Both the position numbers and the translations under genes were made by a program. Source: Sphingomonas taxi (GTDB lineage: Bacteria; Pseudomonadota; Alphaproteobacteria; Sphingomonadales; Sphingomonadaceae). From it: a stretch of 64,000 nucleotides of DNA. The DNA lies in the NCBI RefSeq assembly GCF_000764535.1, contig NZ_CP009571.1:310001-374000 (forward strand), in the 5' to 3' direction. Of the stretch, positions 33,796 through 42,794 are shown one piece after another. Numbering within the stretch: the first letter of the stretch is position 1; every line of letters begins with the position of its first letter. Under the pieces are notes generated by a model. That model had not been told where the DNA came from. It saw only the letters and a program-made list of their open reading frames with translations, and ran no database searches.

Positions 33796-36063
33796 ATGCG
33801 CACGTTCCTGTTGTCGGCGTCTGTGATCGCCGTGATGAGCTCGACCATTGCGAACGCCCAGGTTGGTCCGGCCGAGGCCCCTGCCGCCACGATTCAGAAA
33901 ACGCCGCAGTCATCGCAGAACCCAGTTGATGCGACGGACCCGAACGCCATGCCGGGTGATACCGGCGACGACATCGTCATCACCGCCGAGCGCCGCTCGA
34001 CCAGCCTGCAGCGCACCGGCGTCGCGGCGTCAGTGCTGACCGGCGAGGACCTCGTCCGCAAGAGCGTCAACACCGTCGAACAGCTGCAATTCTCGACCCC
34101 GTCGCTGACCGTCAACACCTCCGGTCAGGCGAACAGCTTCAATATCCGCGGTATCGGCAAGTCGGAAATCTCCAGCTCGGTCGGCGTCGGGGTCGTCACC
34201 TATCGCGACGGAGTGCCGACCTTCCCCGGCTATTTCCAAAGCGAGCCTTATTACGACATCCAGTCGGTCGAGGTGCTGCGCGGACCGCAGGGGACGTTCG
34301 CGGGTGGCAATGCGACAGGCGGCGCGGTGTTCATCACCGAGACCAACCCGACGCTCGACAGGGTCAAGGGCTTCGCCACCGCGCAATACGGCAATTACGA
34401 TCAGGTGAGAGCACAGGGCGCGATCAACCTGCCGCTGAGCGACACGCTCGCGATCCGCCTTGCCGCCAATCTCGAGAAGCGCGACAGCTTCTTCACCGTG
34501 ACGGGGCCATGGACGGGCAATCCCGGCGATCTCAACGCGATCAGCGGTCGCGCCAGCCTGTTGTGGCAACCCGACAGTCATCTGCGCCTGCTGGTCAAGG
34601 GCGACTACAACCGGATCAACACCGGCGGCTTTCCCAACAGCCCGGCCTATTTCGGCAGCGCCGCCGCGCCGGTCCTCAATACCAGCGACCCCTTTACGGT
34701 CTCCAGCAATAGCTATCTGTCGGGTCAGGACGAGTTCGGCCGCATCTCCGCCAATCTCAGCTACACGTACGACAGCGGTCTGATGATCCGGTCGATCAGC
34801 GGCTTCCAGAAGGGCACGCTGCAGGAGACGATCGATGCCGACGGCACCGCCGCGCAGAACAACACGTTCCAGGATTTCGTCAACGAACACGTCTGGTCGC
34901 AGGAGCTGAACATCGTCTCCCCTGATACCGGGCGCTTCACCTGGCTGATCGGCGGCTTCTACCAATTCGACAAATACGAATTTCCGGTCGACAACGGCTA
35001 TGTCGCGCTCGCCCCGGCTGGTGTCGTGCGCTCACTGCGGATCGAGGGGACCAACCCGCACACCGCCATCGCCGCATTCGGCCAGGTCGGCTACCAGCTG
35101 ACCGACGGCCTTCAGGTCACGCTGGGCGGCCGCTGGTCGCGGACGACGTCGCGCAACGACGTCAATTATCCGATCGAGCTGTTTCTCGGCGCCTTGCCAA
35201 CGTTCAAGACGGTGCTGGTGCAGCACGATTTCAACGCCAACAAGAATGTCGACGGCAAGCTGGCACTCAACTGGACGGTCGATGCCAACAATTTCCTCTA
35301 CGCGTTCGTCGCGACGGGGACGAAGGCGGGCGGCCTCAACGGCGCCAACCTGTTCGGTACGACGCCGCGCGGCTTCGTGCCGGAGAAGGTCACCGATTAT
35401 GAACTCGGCTGGAAGGGGACGCTGCTCAACGGGCATCTGCGCACGCAGATCGGGGGCTATTATAACAGCTACCGCAAGTTCCAGGTGCTGATCGTCGATC
35501 CGGCCACCCCCAATTTCACGTCGATCTTCAACGTGCCGAACGCCACCAAATTGTACGGCTTCGAGGCGTCGGCGCAGGGATCGTTCGGTAACCTTCTGTT
35601 CGACGCTTCGACGTCGATCTCCAAATCGGAACTCGGCGAGTTCTTCGCGCGCGACCCGCGCAAGGGAACGACGGGAACCTGCGATCCCGTGACGGGGCCA
35701 GCCTCGGCGTCGGGCTGCATCAATCTCGGCGGGCGGCGGCAGCCCTATGCGCCGACGTTCACGCTCAGCGCCGGTGCGCAATATGCGATCACGGTGGCCG
35801 ACGGCGTCTCGCTGACGCCGCGGGTCGATTACGCGCATATCGGCGCGGTATGGGGAACGCTGTTCCAGACGGCGCAACTGGGGGACTATCTGAAGGCGCG
35901 CAATATCGTGAACGCTCAGCTGACGCTCGACAACGGCACGTGGTCGATCGCCGGGTTCAGCACCAACCTCACCGACCAGCATTACATCGGTTCGCTCAAC
36001 GGTATCCGCCGACTGGCGGCGGCGCCGCGCCAATATGGCGTGCGCGTCAGCACCAAATTCTGA
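33796..36063 (+). CDS. TonB-dependent outer-membrane receptor
   Basis: A 755-aa receptor with a signal peptide (ending TIANAQ). A TonB-box-like DDIVITAERR lies near residue 57, then the plug (about 60-175: LRGPQGTFAGGNATGGAVFI) and a beta barrel ending in Phe (RVSTKF). ATG 33796 follows GAGAGGATGATTG. It is of the sphingomonad type used for uptake of varied organic compounds, not a siderophore receptor by any specific motif. It is the first gene of a locus with a CoA ligase and TetR regulator, so it probably imports the substrate they handle. Confidence 0.92.
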   Translation: MRTFLLSASVIAVMSSTIANAQVGPAEAPAATIQKTPQSSQNPVDATDPNAMPGDTGDDIVITAERRSTSLQRTGVAASVLTGEDLVRKSVNTVEQLQFSTPSLTVNTSGQANSFNIRGIGKSEISSSVGVGVVTYRDGVPTFPGYFQSEPYYDIQSVEVLRGPQGTFAGGNATGGAVFITETNPTLDRVKGFATAQYGNYDQVRAQGAINLPLSDTLAIRLAANLEKRDSFFTVTGPWTGNPGDLNAISGRASLLWQPDSHLRLLVKGDYNRINTGGFPNSPAYFGSAAAPVLNTSDPFTVSSNSYLSGQDEFGRISANLSYTYDSGLMIRSISGFQKGTLQETIDADGTAAQNNTFQDFVNEHVWSQELNIVSPDTGRFTWLIGGFYQFDKYEFPVDNGYVALAPAGVVRSLRIEGTNPHTAIAAFGQVGYQLTDGLQVTLGGRWSRTTSRNDVNYPIELFLGALPTFKTVLVQHDFNANKNVDGKLALNWTVDANNFLYAFVATGTKAGGLNGANLFGTTPRGFVPEKVTDYELGWKGTLLNGHLRTQIGGYYNSYRKFQVLIVDPATPNFTSIFNVPNATKLYGFEASAQGSFGNLLFDASTSISKSELGEFFARDPRKGTTGTCDPVTGPASASGCINLGGRRQPYAPTFTLSAGAQYAITVADGVSLTPRVDYAHIGAVWGTLFQTAQLGDYLKARNIVNAQLTLDNGTWSIAGFSTNLTDQHYIGSLNGIRRLAAAPRQYGVRVSTKF

Positions 36064-36133
36064 TTTCCCGCGATGCGCTTGTGCAAGAATCCTGGCGTCC
36101 GGCGACGATCGGATTTTCCGACGCCGCGGCGCG

Positions 36134-36167
36134 CCAGCCGCTCCTCTTTGCCAGCCGCTCCTCTTTG
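36134..36167 (+). repeat. Perfect 17-bp tandem repeat before the CoA-ligase gene
   Basis: CCAGCCGCTCCTCTTTG occurs twice with no gap, ending 11 bases before the ligase ATG (36179) and adjoining its GAAGG ribosome site. Such a repeat may change copy number by slippage and alter leader length. Confidence 0.7.
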
Positions 36168-36178
36168 AAGGCCTCGTC

Positions 36179-37765
36179 ATGACCCCCGGATCGATGCAGC
36201 CTTATGCGCTGACGCTCGACAAATTTCTCGACCATGCGGCCAAATGGCATGCGTCGACCGAGGTGGTGACCGGCGGCGACGGCGGCAGCGAGCGCATCGG
36301 CTATGCCGCGCTGCGCACGCGTGCCAGCCTGCTGTCGGGCGCGTTCGCCGCCTTGGGCCTGAAGGCCGGCGACAATCTGGCAACGCTGGCGTGGAACAGC
36401 CAGGCGCATGTCGAATGCTGGTACGCGGCGATGGGGACGGGGATCGTCTGCCACACGCTCAACCCCCGCCTCGCGCCCGCACATCTTGCCGCGATGATCG
36501 ATCAGGCGTCGGACCGCGTCCTGGCGGTGAGTCCGGGGCTCGCGCCGTTGGTCGAGGACCTGCTGCAACGCTGTCCGGGGATCGCCCATGTCATCCTGTT
36601 CGACGAGCCCGGTTCGACCATGGCCGCACCGGCCTCGGACCGTGCGCGCATCTGGCGGATGGATGAGCTGCTCGCCGAACATGGCGCGGCCATGCCGTGG
36701 GGCGGCTTCGACGAGCATGCGCCGGCCGGCCTTTGCTTCACCTCCGGTACCACGGGTGCGCCCAAGGGCGTCACCTATACCCACCGATCGAATTATCTTC
36801 ATACCATGCATCTGCTCGCCGCCGACGTCGTCGGCATCACCGCGCGCGATGCCGTGCTGGTCGCGGTGCCGATGTTCCATGCCAACGGATGGGGTTTCGC
36901 CTTCGCCGGACCCGCCGCGGGCGCGAAACTGGTGCTGCCCGGCCGCAACCAGGACGGCGCGAGCCTCGCCCGGCTGATCAACGACGAGCGGGTGACCGTC
37001 GCCGCGGGGGTCGCCACGGTTTGGCTCGGACTGGTCGATCATCTCGAGAAGACCGGCGGCGAGGTGCCGTCGCTCCGGCGTATCCTGCTCGGCGGCTCCT
37101 CGGTGCCGCAGGCGCTGATGGATCGACTCGAAGCGCGGCTGGACGTCACCATCCAGACCAGTTGGGGGATGACCGAACTGTCACCGGTCGGGACTGTGAC
37201 GCCATCCAACGCCACCATCCGCGCATCGGCCAAGTCAGGCCGTCCGCCGATGGGCGTCGACCTGCGTCTCACGGACGAGGCCGGCGTGCCGCTGCCCGAC
37301 CAGCGCGACGGGGAAGGGCGCCTGTGGGTCAGGGGGGCGAGCGTCGTGGAACGCTATTTCGGCAGGGAGGAGGCTGCGACCGACGCCGATGGCTGGTTCG
37401 ATACCGGCGATCTCGCGCAAATCGATGCGGCCGGCAACCTCAGCATCACCGGACGCGCCAAGGACCTGATCAAATCGGGGGGCGAATGGATCAACCCCGG
37501 CGAAATCGAAGCGATCGTCGGTGCCTTGCCCGGTGTCGCGCTGGTCGCCGTCGTCGGTCGCGCGCATCCGCGCTGGGGTGAGCGCCCTGTGCTGGTCGTC
37601 GAGGAGCGGAAGGGCGCGATGCTGAGTGACGATGCCCTGCTCGACGCGCTGCGCGGGCGGATCGCGAGCTGGTGGCTGCCCGATGCGATCGTACGCGTCG
37701 CCGCCATGCCACTGGCATTGACCGGCAAGATCGACAAGATGCGCTTGCGGGAAGAGCATGGCTGA
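36179..37765 (+). CDS. AMP-forming acyl-CoA ligase
   Basis: A 528-aa enzyme of the ANL family. It has the P-loop-like FTSGTTGAPKGVTYTH near residue 185, TSWGMTELSP near 325, GWFDTGDLAQID near 405, and RAKDLIKSGGEWI. The C-terminal catalytic Lys is in LTGKIDKMRLRE. It activates a carboxylic acid to its CoA thioester through an acyl-AMP; length and motifs fit medium/long-chain fatty-acid ligases. ATG 36179 has GAAGG 7 bases upstream. It overlaps the TetR gene by 8 bases. With the carboxylesterase and SDR nearby it fits degradation of an ester-derived acid. Confidence 0.92.
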   Translation: MTPGSMQPYALTLDKFLDHAAKWHASTEVVTGGDGGSERIGYAALRTRASLLSGAFAALGLKAGDNLATLAWNSQAHVECWYAAMGTGIVCHTLNPRLAPAHLAAMIDQASDRVLAVSPGLAPLVEDLLQRCPGIAHVILFDEPGSTMAAPASDRARIWRMDELLAEHGAAMPWGGFDEHAPAGLCFTSGTTGAPKGVTYTHRSNYLHTMHLLAADVVGITARDAVLVAVPMFHANGWGFAFAGPAAGAKLVLPGRNQDGASLARLINDERVTVAAGVATVWLGLVDHLEKTGGEVPSLRRILLGGSSVPQALMDRLEARLDVTIQTSWGMTELSPVGTVTPSNATIRASAKSGRPPMGVDLRLTDEAGVPLPDQRDGEGRLWVRGASVVERYFGREEAATDADGWFDTGDLAQIDAAGNLSITGRAKDLIKSGGEWINPGEIEAIVGALPGVALVAVVGRAHPRWGERPVLVVEERKGAMLSDDALLDALRGRIASWWLPDAIVRVAAMPLALTGKIDKMRLREEHG

Positions 37766-38474
37766 GGCCATGGGTGTGGGCATCATGACCGATCCAGCCA
37801 CTGGCCCCAAACGCCGCCCGACGAAAAAGGCCGACCAGCGCGCGGCGACGATGGAGCAGATCTTCGATGCCGCCGAGGCCCTATTCGCCCAGCGTGGCCT
37901 GTACGGCGTCACGCTGAAGGAGGTGGCGCTACAAGTCGGCGTCCACCAGTCGCTGTTGCATTATTATTTCAAGGACAAGAAGGACCTTTTCGATGCGGTC
38001 ATCGCCCGGCGTGCGGCGGTGACGATCGAGCGCCGGCTGGCGACGCTGGACGCCTATGAACGCGACGCCGCGGGCAAGCCGACCGTCGAGGGCGCGCTCC
38101 ACGCCTATCTCGATGCCGACCTCGACCTCTACGGCAATGGCGACATCGGGTGGCGAAATTTTGGCATGCTCGGGGCGCAGATGAGCAACACCGCCGAATG
38201 GGGCGCGGACCTTATGGACACACATTTCGACGCGGTCGTGCTGCGCCTGATCGAGATCCTCAAACAGGCCCTGCCCGGCTGTGCCGAGGAGGATCTGTTC
38301 TGGGGCTATCATTTCGTCACCGGGGCGCTGATGCTGTCGCTGGGCCGGACCGGGCGGATCGACAAACTGTCGGGCGGCCTATGCCGGTCGGAGGATTTCG
38401 CGGCGATCAAGGCGCGGATGGCACGGTTCATGGCGGCGGGCTTCCTCGCGACGTGCGAGGCGCGGGGGCGTTAG
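37758..38474 (+). CDS. TetR-family transcriptional regulator
   Basis: A 238-aa regulator. After a variable Lys/Arg-rich start it has the TetR HTH at about residues 30-80 (AALFAQRGLYGVTLKEVALQ-type; core LKEVALQVGVHQSLLHYYF). The ligand domain follows, with a family C-terminal region (WGYHFVTGALMLSLG). It overlaps the ligase gene, so it is in the same operon as receptor and ligase. It probably represses the locus, including the MFS-SDR divergent promoter where two related dyads are seen. The inducer may be an acyl-CoA. Confidence 0.9.
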   Translation: MAEAMGVGIMTDPATGPKRRPTKKADQRAATMEQIFDAAEALFAQRGLYGVTLKEVALQVGVHQSLLHYYFKDKKDLFDAVIARRAAVTIERRLATLDAYERDAAGKPTVEGALHAYLDADLDLYGNGDIGWRNFGMLGAQMSNTAEWGADLMDTHFDAVVLRLIEILKQALPGCAEEDLFWGYHFVTGALMLSLGRTGRIDKLSGGLCRSEDFAAIKARMARFMAAGFLATCEARGR

Positions 38475-38564
38475 GACCGATCGCCATCGGTCGGGTCGCC
38501 GTTCGGGTTGTCGCGTGTCCGGGCGACGATGCGCCGACGCCGTCGCCCGGTGCCTTACCAACTC

Positions 38565-38670
38565 GTCACCCCGGACTCGGCCCGGAGTTCACCGGGCGGC
38601 AAGGGAAGGGTGTCGGCTCAAGCCTTTCTCCTCGCCGCAGGCTTAGACCCCGGAACGAGTCCGGGGTGAC
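38565..38670. repeat. Long inverted repeat between convergent genes
   Basis: GTCACCCCGGACTCG (38565-38579) and its exact complement CGAGTCCGGGGTGAC (38656-38670) are 76 bases apart. The two genes around it converge here (TetR plus, carboxylesterase minus). It is probably a REP-like element or bidirectional terminator. The GTCACCCCGGA core is like elements that recur in sphingomonad intergenic DNA. Confidence 0.65.
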
Positions 38671-38735
38671 GGGGTGGAACGGAACACGGCGGACGCATAC
38701 GAATCCTCAGCGGGCGTGGTCTACTTGCCGTGCGA

Positions 38736-40358
38736 TCATTCGCACGCCGCCACCGCCGGCGGCATCACCGGTGCGGCGAGCCCGACGTTCCAGTTCCAGC
38801 CGATCGTCCCGGTCGCCCGGCGTCGGCACATCACCTGCTCGTTGAGTGCGAACATGCCCGGCAACAGATCGCGGCCCGCTTCGGGCACCGCGGCGAAATG
38901 CATGTAGCTCCGCTTCGTTTCATAGGCCGGCCAGGCTGCGGAACCGGTCGCGACCGGCCGGCCGTCGCGGACGAAGCTCGTCCAATAGTCCAGCATCGCA
39001 GCGGATAGCGTACGCTCCGCCGCCGTATCGGGGATCTTCGGCCAGCGCGGCGGCGTCGCCGCCAACGTACCGAATACGTAAGGCAGTTCGCTGGCATGGA
39101 AGGCGTGCAAATCGGCCTCATCCATCGCCGGATAGCCATGATCGAACATATAGAGATAGGCGGGCTTGCCCAGTTCGACCTGCTTGCGGACAAGCCGCTC
39201 GGCCGTCCAGCCGTAGAGCGCGTCGCGCGTCGTGGCGAGGATGCTCTCCCGATAGGTCGCGGCCGGATATTGCTGCAGGAACGGATCGGCGAGATCGCGG
39301 TACCGGGCGCGGATCTCCGTCGCATAGGTCGCGGCATCCGCCGGCGGCTTGGGCGAGAGCATGCGCAACGACCGGATCTCGCCCTGGTTGAAGCCGGCGA
39401 GCACCGGCACCGGCGCCTGCCGCCGCTGATCGAACGCATCGACCATCTGCTGCGGCAGCACTGCGCCATCGACCACGCCAAACGGCGCAAAGCCCAATTT
39501 CGCCGCGGTGTCGGTCAGCGTCTGCGCGTCCATCGCGCGCAGGCCGGCGAGGTCCGGCGTCTTCAGCGCCGTGGTCAGCAAGGCGCCGCCGCTCTCCCAC
39601 GCCGGCATGCCGAACGCGGCCTTCCGCAACTCGGGCATCGAGATCATATAGGCGCTCTGGGCGATGACCCGGGCGAACAGGCCATGCGCCGCGGGCGTGG
39701 TCATCAGGTACAGCGTGCTCAGCCCGCCCGCCGACTCGCCGGCGATCGTGACGTTGCCGGCATTTCCCCCGAATGCCGCGATATTGTCGCGCACCCACCG
39801 AAGGGCGGCGATCTGATCGAGCAGCCCGTAATTGCCCGACACGCGCCGCGGCGTCTCGCCGCTGAGCCACGGATGGGCGAGCCAGCCCAGCACGCCCAGC
39901 CGATAGTTGATCGACACGACGACGATGCCGCGCGCGGCAAGCTTGCGTCCGTCGTACATCGGCTCGCGGCTCGATCCGGTGACCAGCGCGCCACCGTGTA
40001 TCCACACCATGACCGGCGCGTTCTTCGCCTTGGCCGGAGTCCAGATGTTGAGCGTCAGACAATCCTCGCTGACCGGCATCGGCACGCCCGAATAGACCGT
40101 CGCATTGGGCGCCTGCGGCTGGACGCAGGCCGGGCCGAAGTCCGTCGCCCTATGCGTGCCGGTCCAGCGCGGCTGCGCCACCGGTGCCGTCCAGCGCTTC
40201 GCGCCGACCGGCGGCATGGCATAGGGAATGCCCTTAAAGACCCGCAGCCCGGCGTCGCTTGTGCCACTGACCTTGCCGGCGGGCGCATCGACGATCGGGT
40301 CTGCGGCGAGTGCCGGGACGGCCGAGGCGAACGCCAGAGCGGCGATGACGATCTTCAT
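38736..40358 (-). CDS. Exported carboxylesterase (type B)
   Basis: A 540-aa enzyme with a signal peptide (MKIVIAALAFASAVPALA). Motifs of type-B carboxylesterases are EDCLTLNIWTP, the oxyanion WIHGGALVTGS, nucleophile GESAGGLS near residue 215, and the late His in AFHASELPYVF. It hydrolyses carboxylic esters, here probably in the periplasm. ATG 40358 overlaps the MFS stop by 4 bases, so it is second in an operon after the transporter. The open frame upstream of this ATG runs through the MFS gene in another frame and is an artefact. Confidence 0.9.
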   Translation of the reverse strand: MKIVIAALAFASAVPALAADPIVDAPAGKVSGTSDAGLRVFKGIPYAMPPVGAKRWTAPVAQPRWTGTHRATDFGPACVQPQAPNATVYSGVPMPVSEDCLTLNIWTPAKAKNAPVMVWIHGGALVTGSSREPMYDGRKLAARGIVVVSINYRLGVLGWLAHPWLSGETPRRVSGNYGLLDQIAALRWVRDNIAAFGGNAGNVTIAGESAGGLSTLYLMTTPAAHGLFARVIAQSAYMISMPELRKAAFGMPAWESGGALLTTALKTPDLAGLRAMDAQTLTDTAAKLGFAPFGVVDGAVLPQQMVDAFDQRRQAPVPVLAGFNQGEIRSLRMLSPKPPADAATYATEIRARYRDLADPFLQQYPAATYRESILATTRDALYGWTAERLVRKQVELGKPAYLYMFDHGYPAMDEADLHAFHASELPYVFGTLAATPPRWPKIPDTAAERTLSAAMLDYWTSFVRDGRPVATGSAAWPAYETKRSYMHFAAVPEAGRDLLPGMFALNEQVMCRRRATGTIGWNWNVGLAAPVMPPAVAACE

Positions 40359-41668
40359 ATCCTGGACTCCTGACGATCGAGCGTGCGCGCGAGCCGGAGG
40401 AACAGGCCGATCGCGACGACGTAGAAGGGGGCAAGCGTGTAGAGCGCCAGTTGCAGCGGATTGGTCGCGCCGCGCGCGGCGAAATGATCGCTGGCGGCGC
40501 CGACCCAGGTCGGGCCGAGGCCGAGGCCGATGAAGTTCATCACCAGCAGCAGAAGCGCGCCGGCCAGCACGCGCTGGTTGGGAGCCGCTTCTTCCTGCAC
40601 CAGCGTCACCGAGCAGGACAGATAAAAGTAGTTGAAAAACATCACGACGGTCAGCAGCGCCAAGGCAAGCGGCCAGGTCGGCGCCCAGACGAAGCCGAGG
40701 TAGAAGGGCAAAGCGACGGCCAGCGACACCGCCGGCGCGATGGCGAAGACCCGCCGCGAGCCCCGGCTGAAGCGATCGATGATCCGGCCCGACGCGACCA
40801 TCCCGCCGCCCATGCCGAAGACGATCGCCAGCGCGTAGAACAGCGCGATCTCCGGCAGCATCATGCCCTTCTCGCGGATCAGGAACAGCACCGCGAAATT
40901 GCCGAGGCCATAAGTGACGAATTGTGTCGCGCCGCTGCCGAATGCCGCCAGCGTCATCACCGGATTGGCGAAGAAGGCGCGCAGCGTCGCCCAGAACGGC
41001 GCCTTGTCGAGGATGCCGGTCGCGCCGGGATCGGCGGCACCGCGCGCGGGTTCCGGCACGACGAACGGCAGCGCGGCGGCGGCTACGAGGCCTACCAGAC
41101 CGATCGCCACGAACGCATCGCGCCAGTCGAACAGCGTCGCGATCGTCGCCCCCAGTGCGATCCCCAGCGCCGCACCTATCGGCGGCCCGAGATTGTAAAT
41201 GCCGAAGGCCACGCCGCGCCGCCCCGGTGCGAACGTGTCGGTGATCAGGGCATAGGACGGCGGCACGCCGCCGGCTTCGCCGAAGCCGACCACCATCCGC
41301 GCCGCGACGAGTTGCGGATAGGTCCGCGCCATGCCGCAGGCGATGGTCGCGGCACTCCACACCGCGCAGGCGAGCGTCAGCACGCCGACCCGGCTGGTCC
41401 GGTCGGCCAGCCAGCTGACCGGGATCGCGATGAAGCAATAGAACATCGCGAAATACAGGCCGCCGATCAGCCCAAGCTGGCCGTCGGTGATGTGCAGCGT
41501 GTCCTGGATCGGCTTGGCGAGGATGCCGAGCAATTGGCGGTCGAGGAAGTTGAGGACGTAGACGAAGGTCAGCATCGCCAACACGATTCCGGGGTGCCGT
41601 GCGGCGCGCCCTCGATGACGGCCGTCGATAAGCGGATCGGGCGCGAGCGCGCTGATCGGAACAGTCAT
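40355..41668 (-). CDS. MFS transporter
   Basis: A 437-aa permease with about 12 hydrophobic segments. VYVLNFLDRQLLGILAKPIQ opens helix 1, and the loop 2-3 signature appears as SWLADRTSRVGVL. A start at ATG 41668 is chosen because GGGAGAGG lies just upstream; a longer frame to 41737 has none. It resembles the sphingomonad group often next to TonB receptors and catabolic enzymes. It probably moves the acid or ester across the inner membrane. Its promoter region is shared with the divergent SDR gene. Confidence 0.9.
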   Translation of the reverse strand: MTVPISALAPDPLIDGRHRGRAARHPGIVLAMLTFVYVLNFLDRQLLGILAKPIQDTLHITDGQLGLIGGLYFAMFYCFIAIPVSWLADRTSRVGVLTLACAVWSAATIACGMARTYPQLVAARMVVGFGEAGGVPPSYALITDTFAPGRRGVAFGIYNLGPPIGAALGIALGATIATLFDWRDAFVAIGLVGLVAAAALPFVVPEPARGAADPGATGILDKAPFWATLRAFFANPVMTLAAFGSGATQFVTYGLGNFAVLFLIREKGMMLPEIALFYALAIVFGMGGGMVASGRIIDRFSRGSRRVFAIAPAVSLAVALPFYLGFVWAPTWPLALALLTVVMFFNYFYLSCSVTLVQEEAAPNQRVLAGALLLLVMNFIGLGLGPTWVGAASDHFAARGATNPLQLALYTLAPFYVVAIGLFLRLARTLDRQESRI

Positions 41669-41738
41669 CACCTCTCCCACTGTATCGTGGCTTGTGCCCA
41701 GACGATGCGGCACCCGGCGCAGTGTGTCAATGGACACT

Positions 41739-41756
41739 CACGTATGAATGAACGTA
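41739..41756. promoter_or_regulatory. Candidate regulator site, upstream copy
   Basis: CACGTATGAATGAACGTA contains the same elements as the site at 41798-41821 (TTCATTCA and TACGTG) in opposite orientation. Two related sites in one divergent promoter suggest one regulator, perhaps the nearby TetR protein. Confidence 0.35.
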
Positions 41757-41797
41757 GGTATTTTGCGGAAAAGAGGGGGCGCCATTGCGCCCTACAT

Positions 41798-41821
41798 TTC
41801 ATTCACTATTACGTGAACGAA
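41798..41821. promoter_or_regulatory. Candidate operator between MFS and SDR genes
   Basis: TTCATTCAC-TATTAC-GTGAACGAA is an inverted repeat with 8 of 9 pairs matching and a 6-base centre. It ends 16 bases before the SDR start, overlapping the place of the promoter or leader. The TetR protein of the same locus is the obvious candidate ligand. Confidence 0.5.
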
Positions 41822-41837
41822 CTAAAGGAGAGATGGA

Positions 41838-42725
41838 ATGGCTTTGGCAGGCAGGACAGCGATCATCACCGGCGCCGGCGGCGGGCTCGGACGTGCGCAT
41901 GCGCTTCATCTGGCGGGCAGGGGCGTCAAGGTCGTGGTCAACGATGTCTCGGTCGATGCCGCCGAACGGGTCGCGCACGAGATCCGCACGGCGGGCGGCA
42001 CCGCCATGCCGATCGCGGCGTCTGTGACCGACGAGACCGCGGTCGCCGCGATGGTCGATGCAGCGTGCTCCGCATGGGGCCGGATCGACATCCTCGTCAA
42101 CAATGCGGGCATCCTCCGCGACAAGAGCTTCGCGAAGATGACGATCGCCGATTTCCGCACGGTCGTCGACGTTCACCTGATCGGCGCGGCGATCTGCAGC
42201 AAGGCGGTTTGGGAGCCGATGCGCGCCCAGACATTCGGCCGGATCGTCATGACGACCTCGTCGTCCGGATTGTACGGCAATTTCGGGCAGGCGAATTACG
42301 GCGCAGCCAAGATGGCGCTGGTCGGGCTGATGCAGACGCTCGCGATCGAAGGAGAGAAATACGGCATCCGCGTCAACTGCCTCGCCCCGACCGCCGCGAC
42401 CCAGATGACCGAGGGCGTCCTCGATGCGGAGAGCCTGACGATGCTGGCACCTGACCGCGTATCGCCCGCGCTGCTCCCGCTGGTCGGGGATGACGCACCG
42501 ACGAGGACGATCGTCTGCGCAGGTGCGGGCCATGTCGCTACGGCGAACGTGACGTTGACGCAGGGGCATTACGTCGGTCATGCCGAGGACGCGGGCGAGC
42601 AAATCCTGGCGCATTGGCCGGAGATCACCGATCGTGCCGGAGAGGTCGTTCCTGCCTATGGCTTCACCCAAGCCGAGCGCGAGGTCGCGGCAGCACGATC
42701 CGCAAGTCTGATGACCGCGGAATAG
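41838..42725 (+). CDS. SDR family oxidoreductase (hydroxyacyl-CoA-dehydrogenase-like)
   Basis: A 295-aa SDR with TGAGGGLGRAHALHLAGRG, NDVSVDAAE, NNAGILRDKSF, and active-site TSSSGLYGNFGQANYGAAKM. The RDKSF and NYGAAK features and length match the dehydrogenase part of peroxisomal-type multifunctional enzyme 2, which oxidises 3-hydroxyacyl-CoA. ATG 41838 follows AAAGGAGAGATGGA. It would carry out the oxidation step after the CoA ligase of the same locus. The tail beyond residue 240 is unusual for short SDRs. Confidence 0.9.
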   Translation: MALAGRTAIITGAGGGLGRAHALHLAGRGVKVVVNDVSVDAAERVAHEIRTAGGTAMPIAASVTDETAVAAMVDAACSAWGRIDILVNNAGILRDKSFAKMTIADFRTVVDVHLIGAAICSKAVWEPMRAQTFGRIVMTTSSSGLYGNFGQANYGAAKMALVGLMQTLAIEGEKYGIRVNCLAPTAATQMTEGVLDAESLTMLAPDRVSPALLPLVGDDAPTRTIVCAGAGHVATANVTLTQGHYVGHAEDAGEQILAHWPEITDRAGEVVPAYGFTQAEREVAAARSASLMTAE

Positions 42726-42748
42726 TGCAGGGGGTGAGGGTGGTAAGA

Positions 42749-42791
42749 CGGAGCAAGGAAACGAGGAAACGAGGTTCGAGTGACCGCATCT
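42749..42791 (+). repeat. Dispersed intergenic repeat, subfamily copy
   Basis: CGGAGCAAGGAAACGAGGAA and GTTCGAGTGACCGCATCTG. It differs from the copy at 19222-19280 mainly by one inserted AAACGAGG unit. Confidence 0.6.
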
Positions 42792-42794
42792 GAT

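Noticed and set aside
38736..41438. A 900-aa minus-strand ORF
   Set aside because: Only its last 540 residues are the carboxylesterase. The upstream part is the MFS gene read in the wrong frame.
40451..42454. A 667-aa plus-strand ORF opposite the MFS gene
   Set aside because: It is Arg/Gln-rich antisense of the MFS gene, without motifs, and runs into the SDR gene in the wrong frame.
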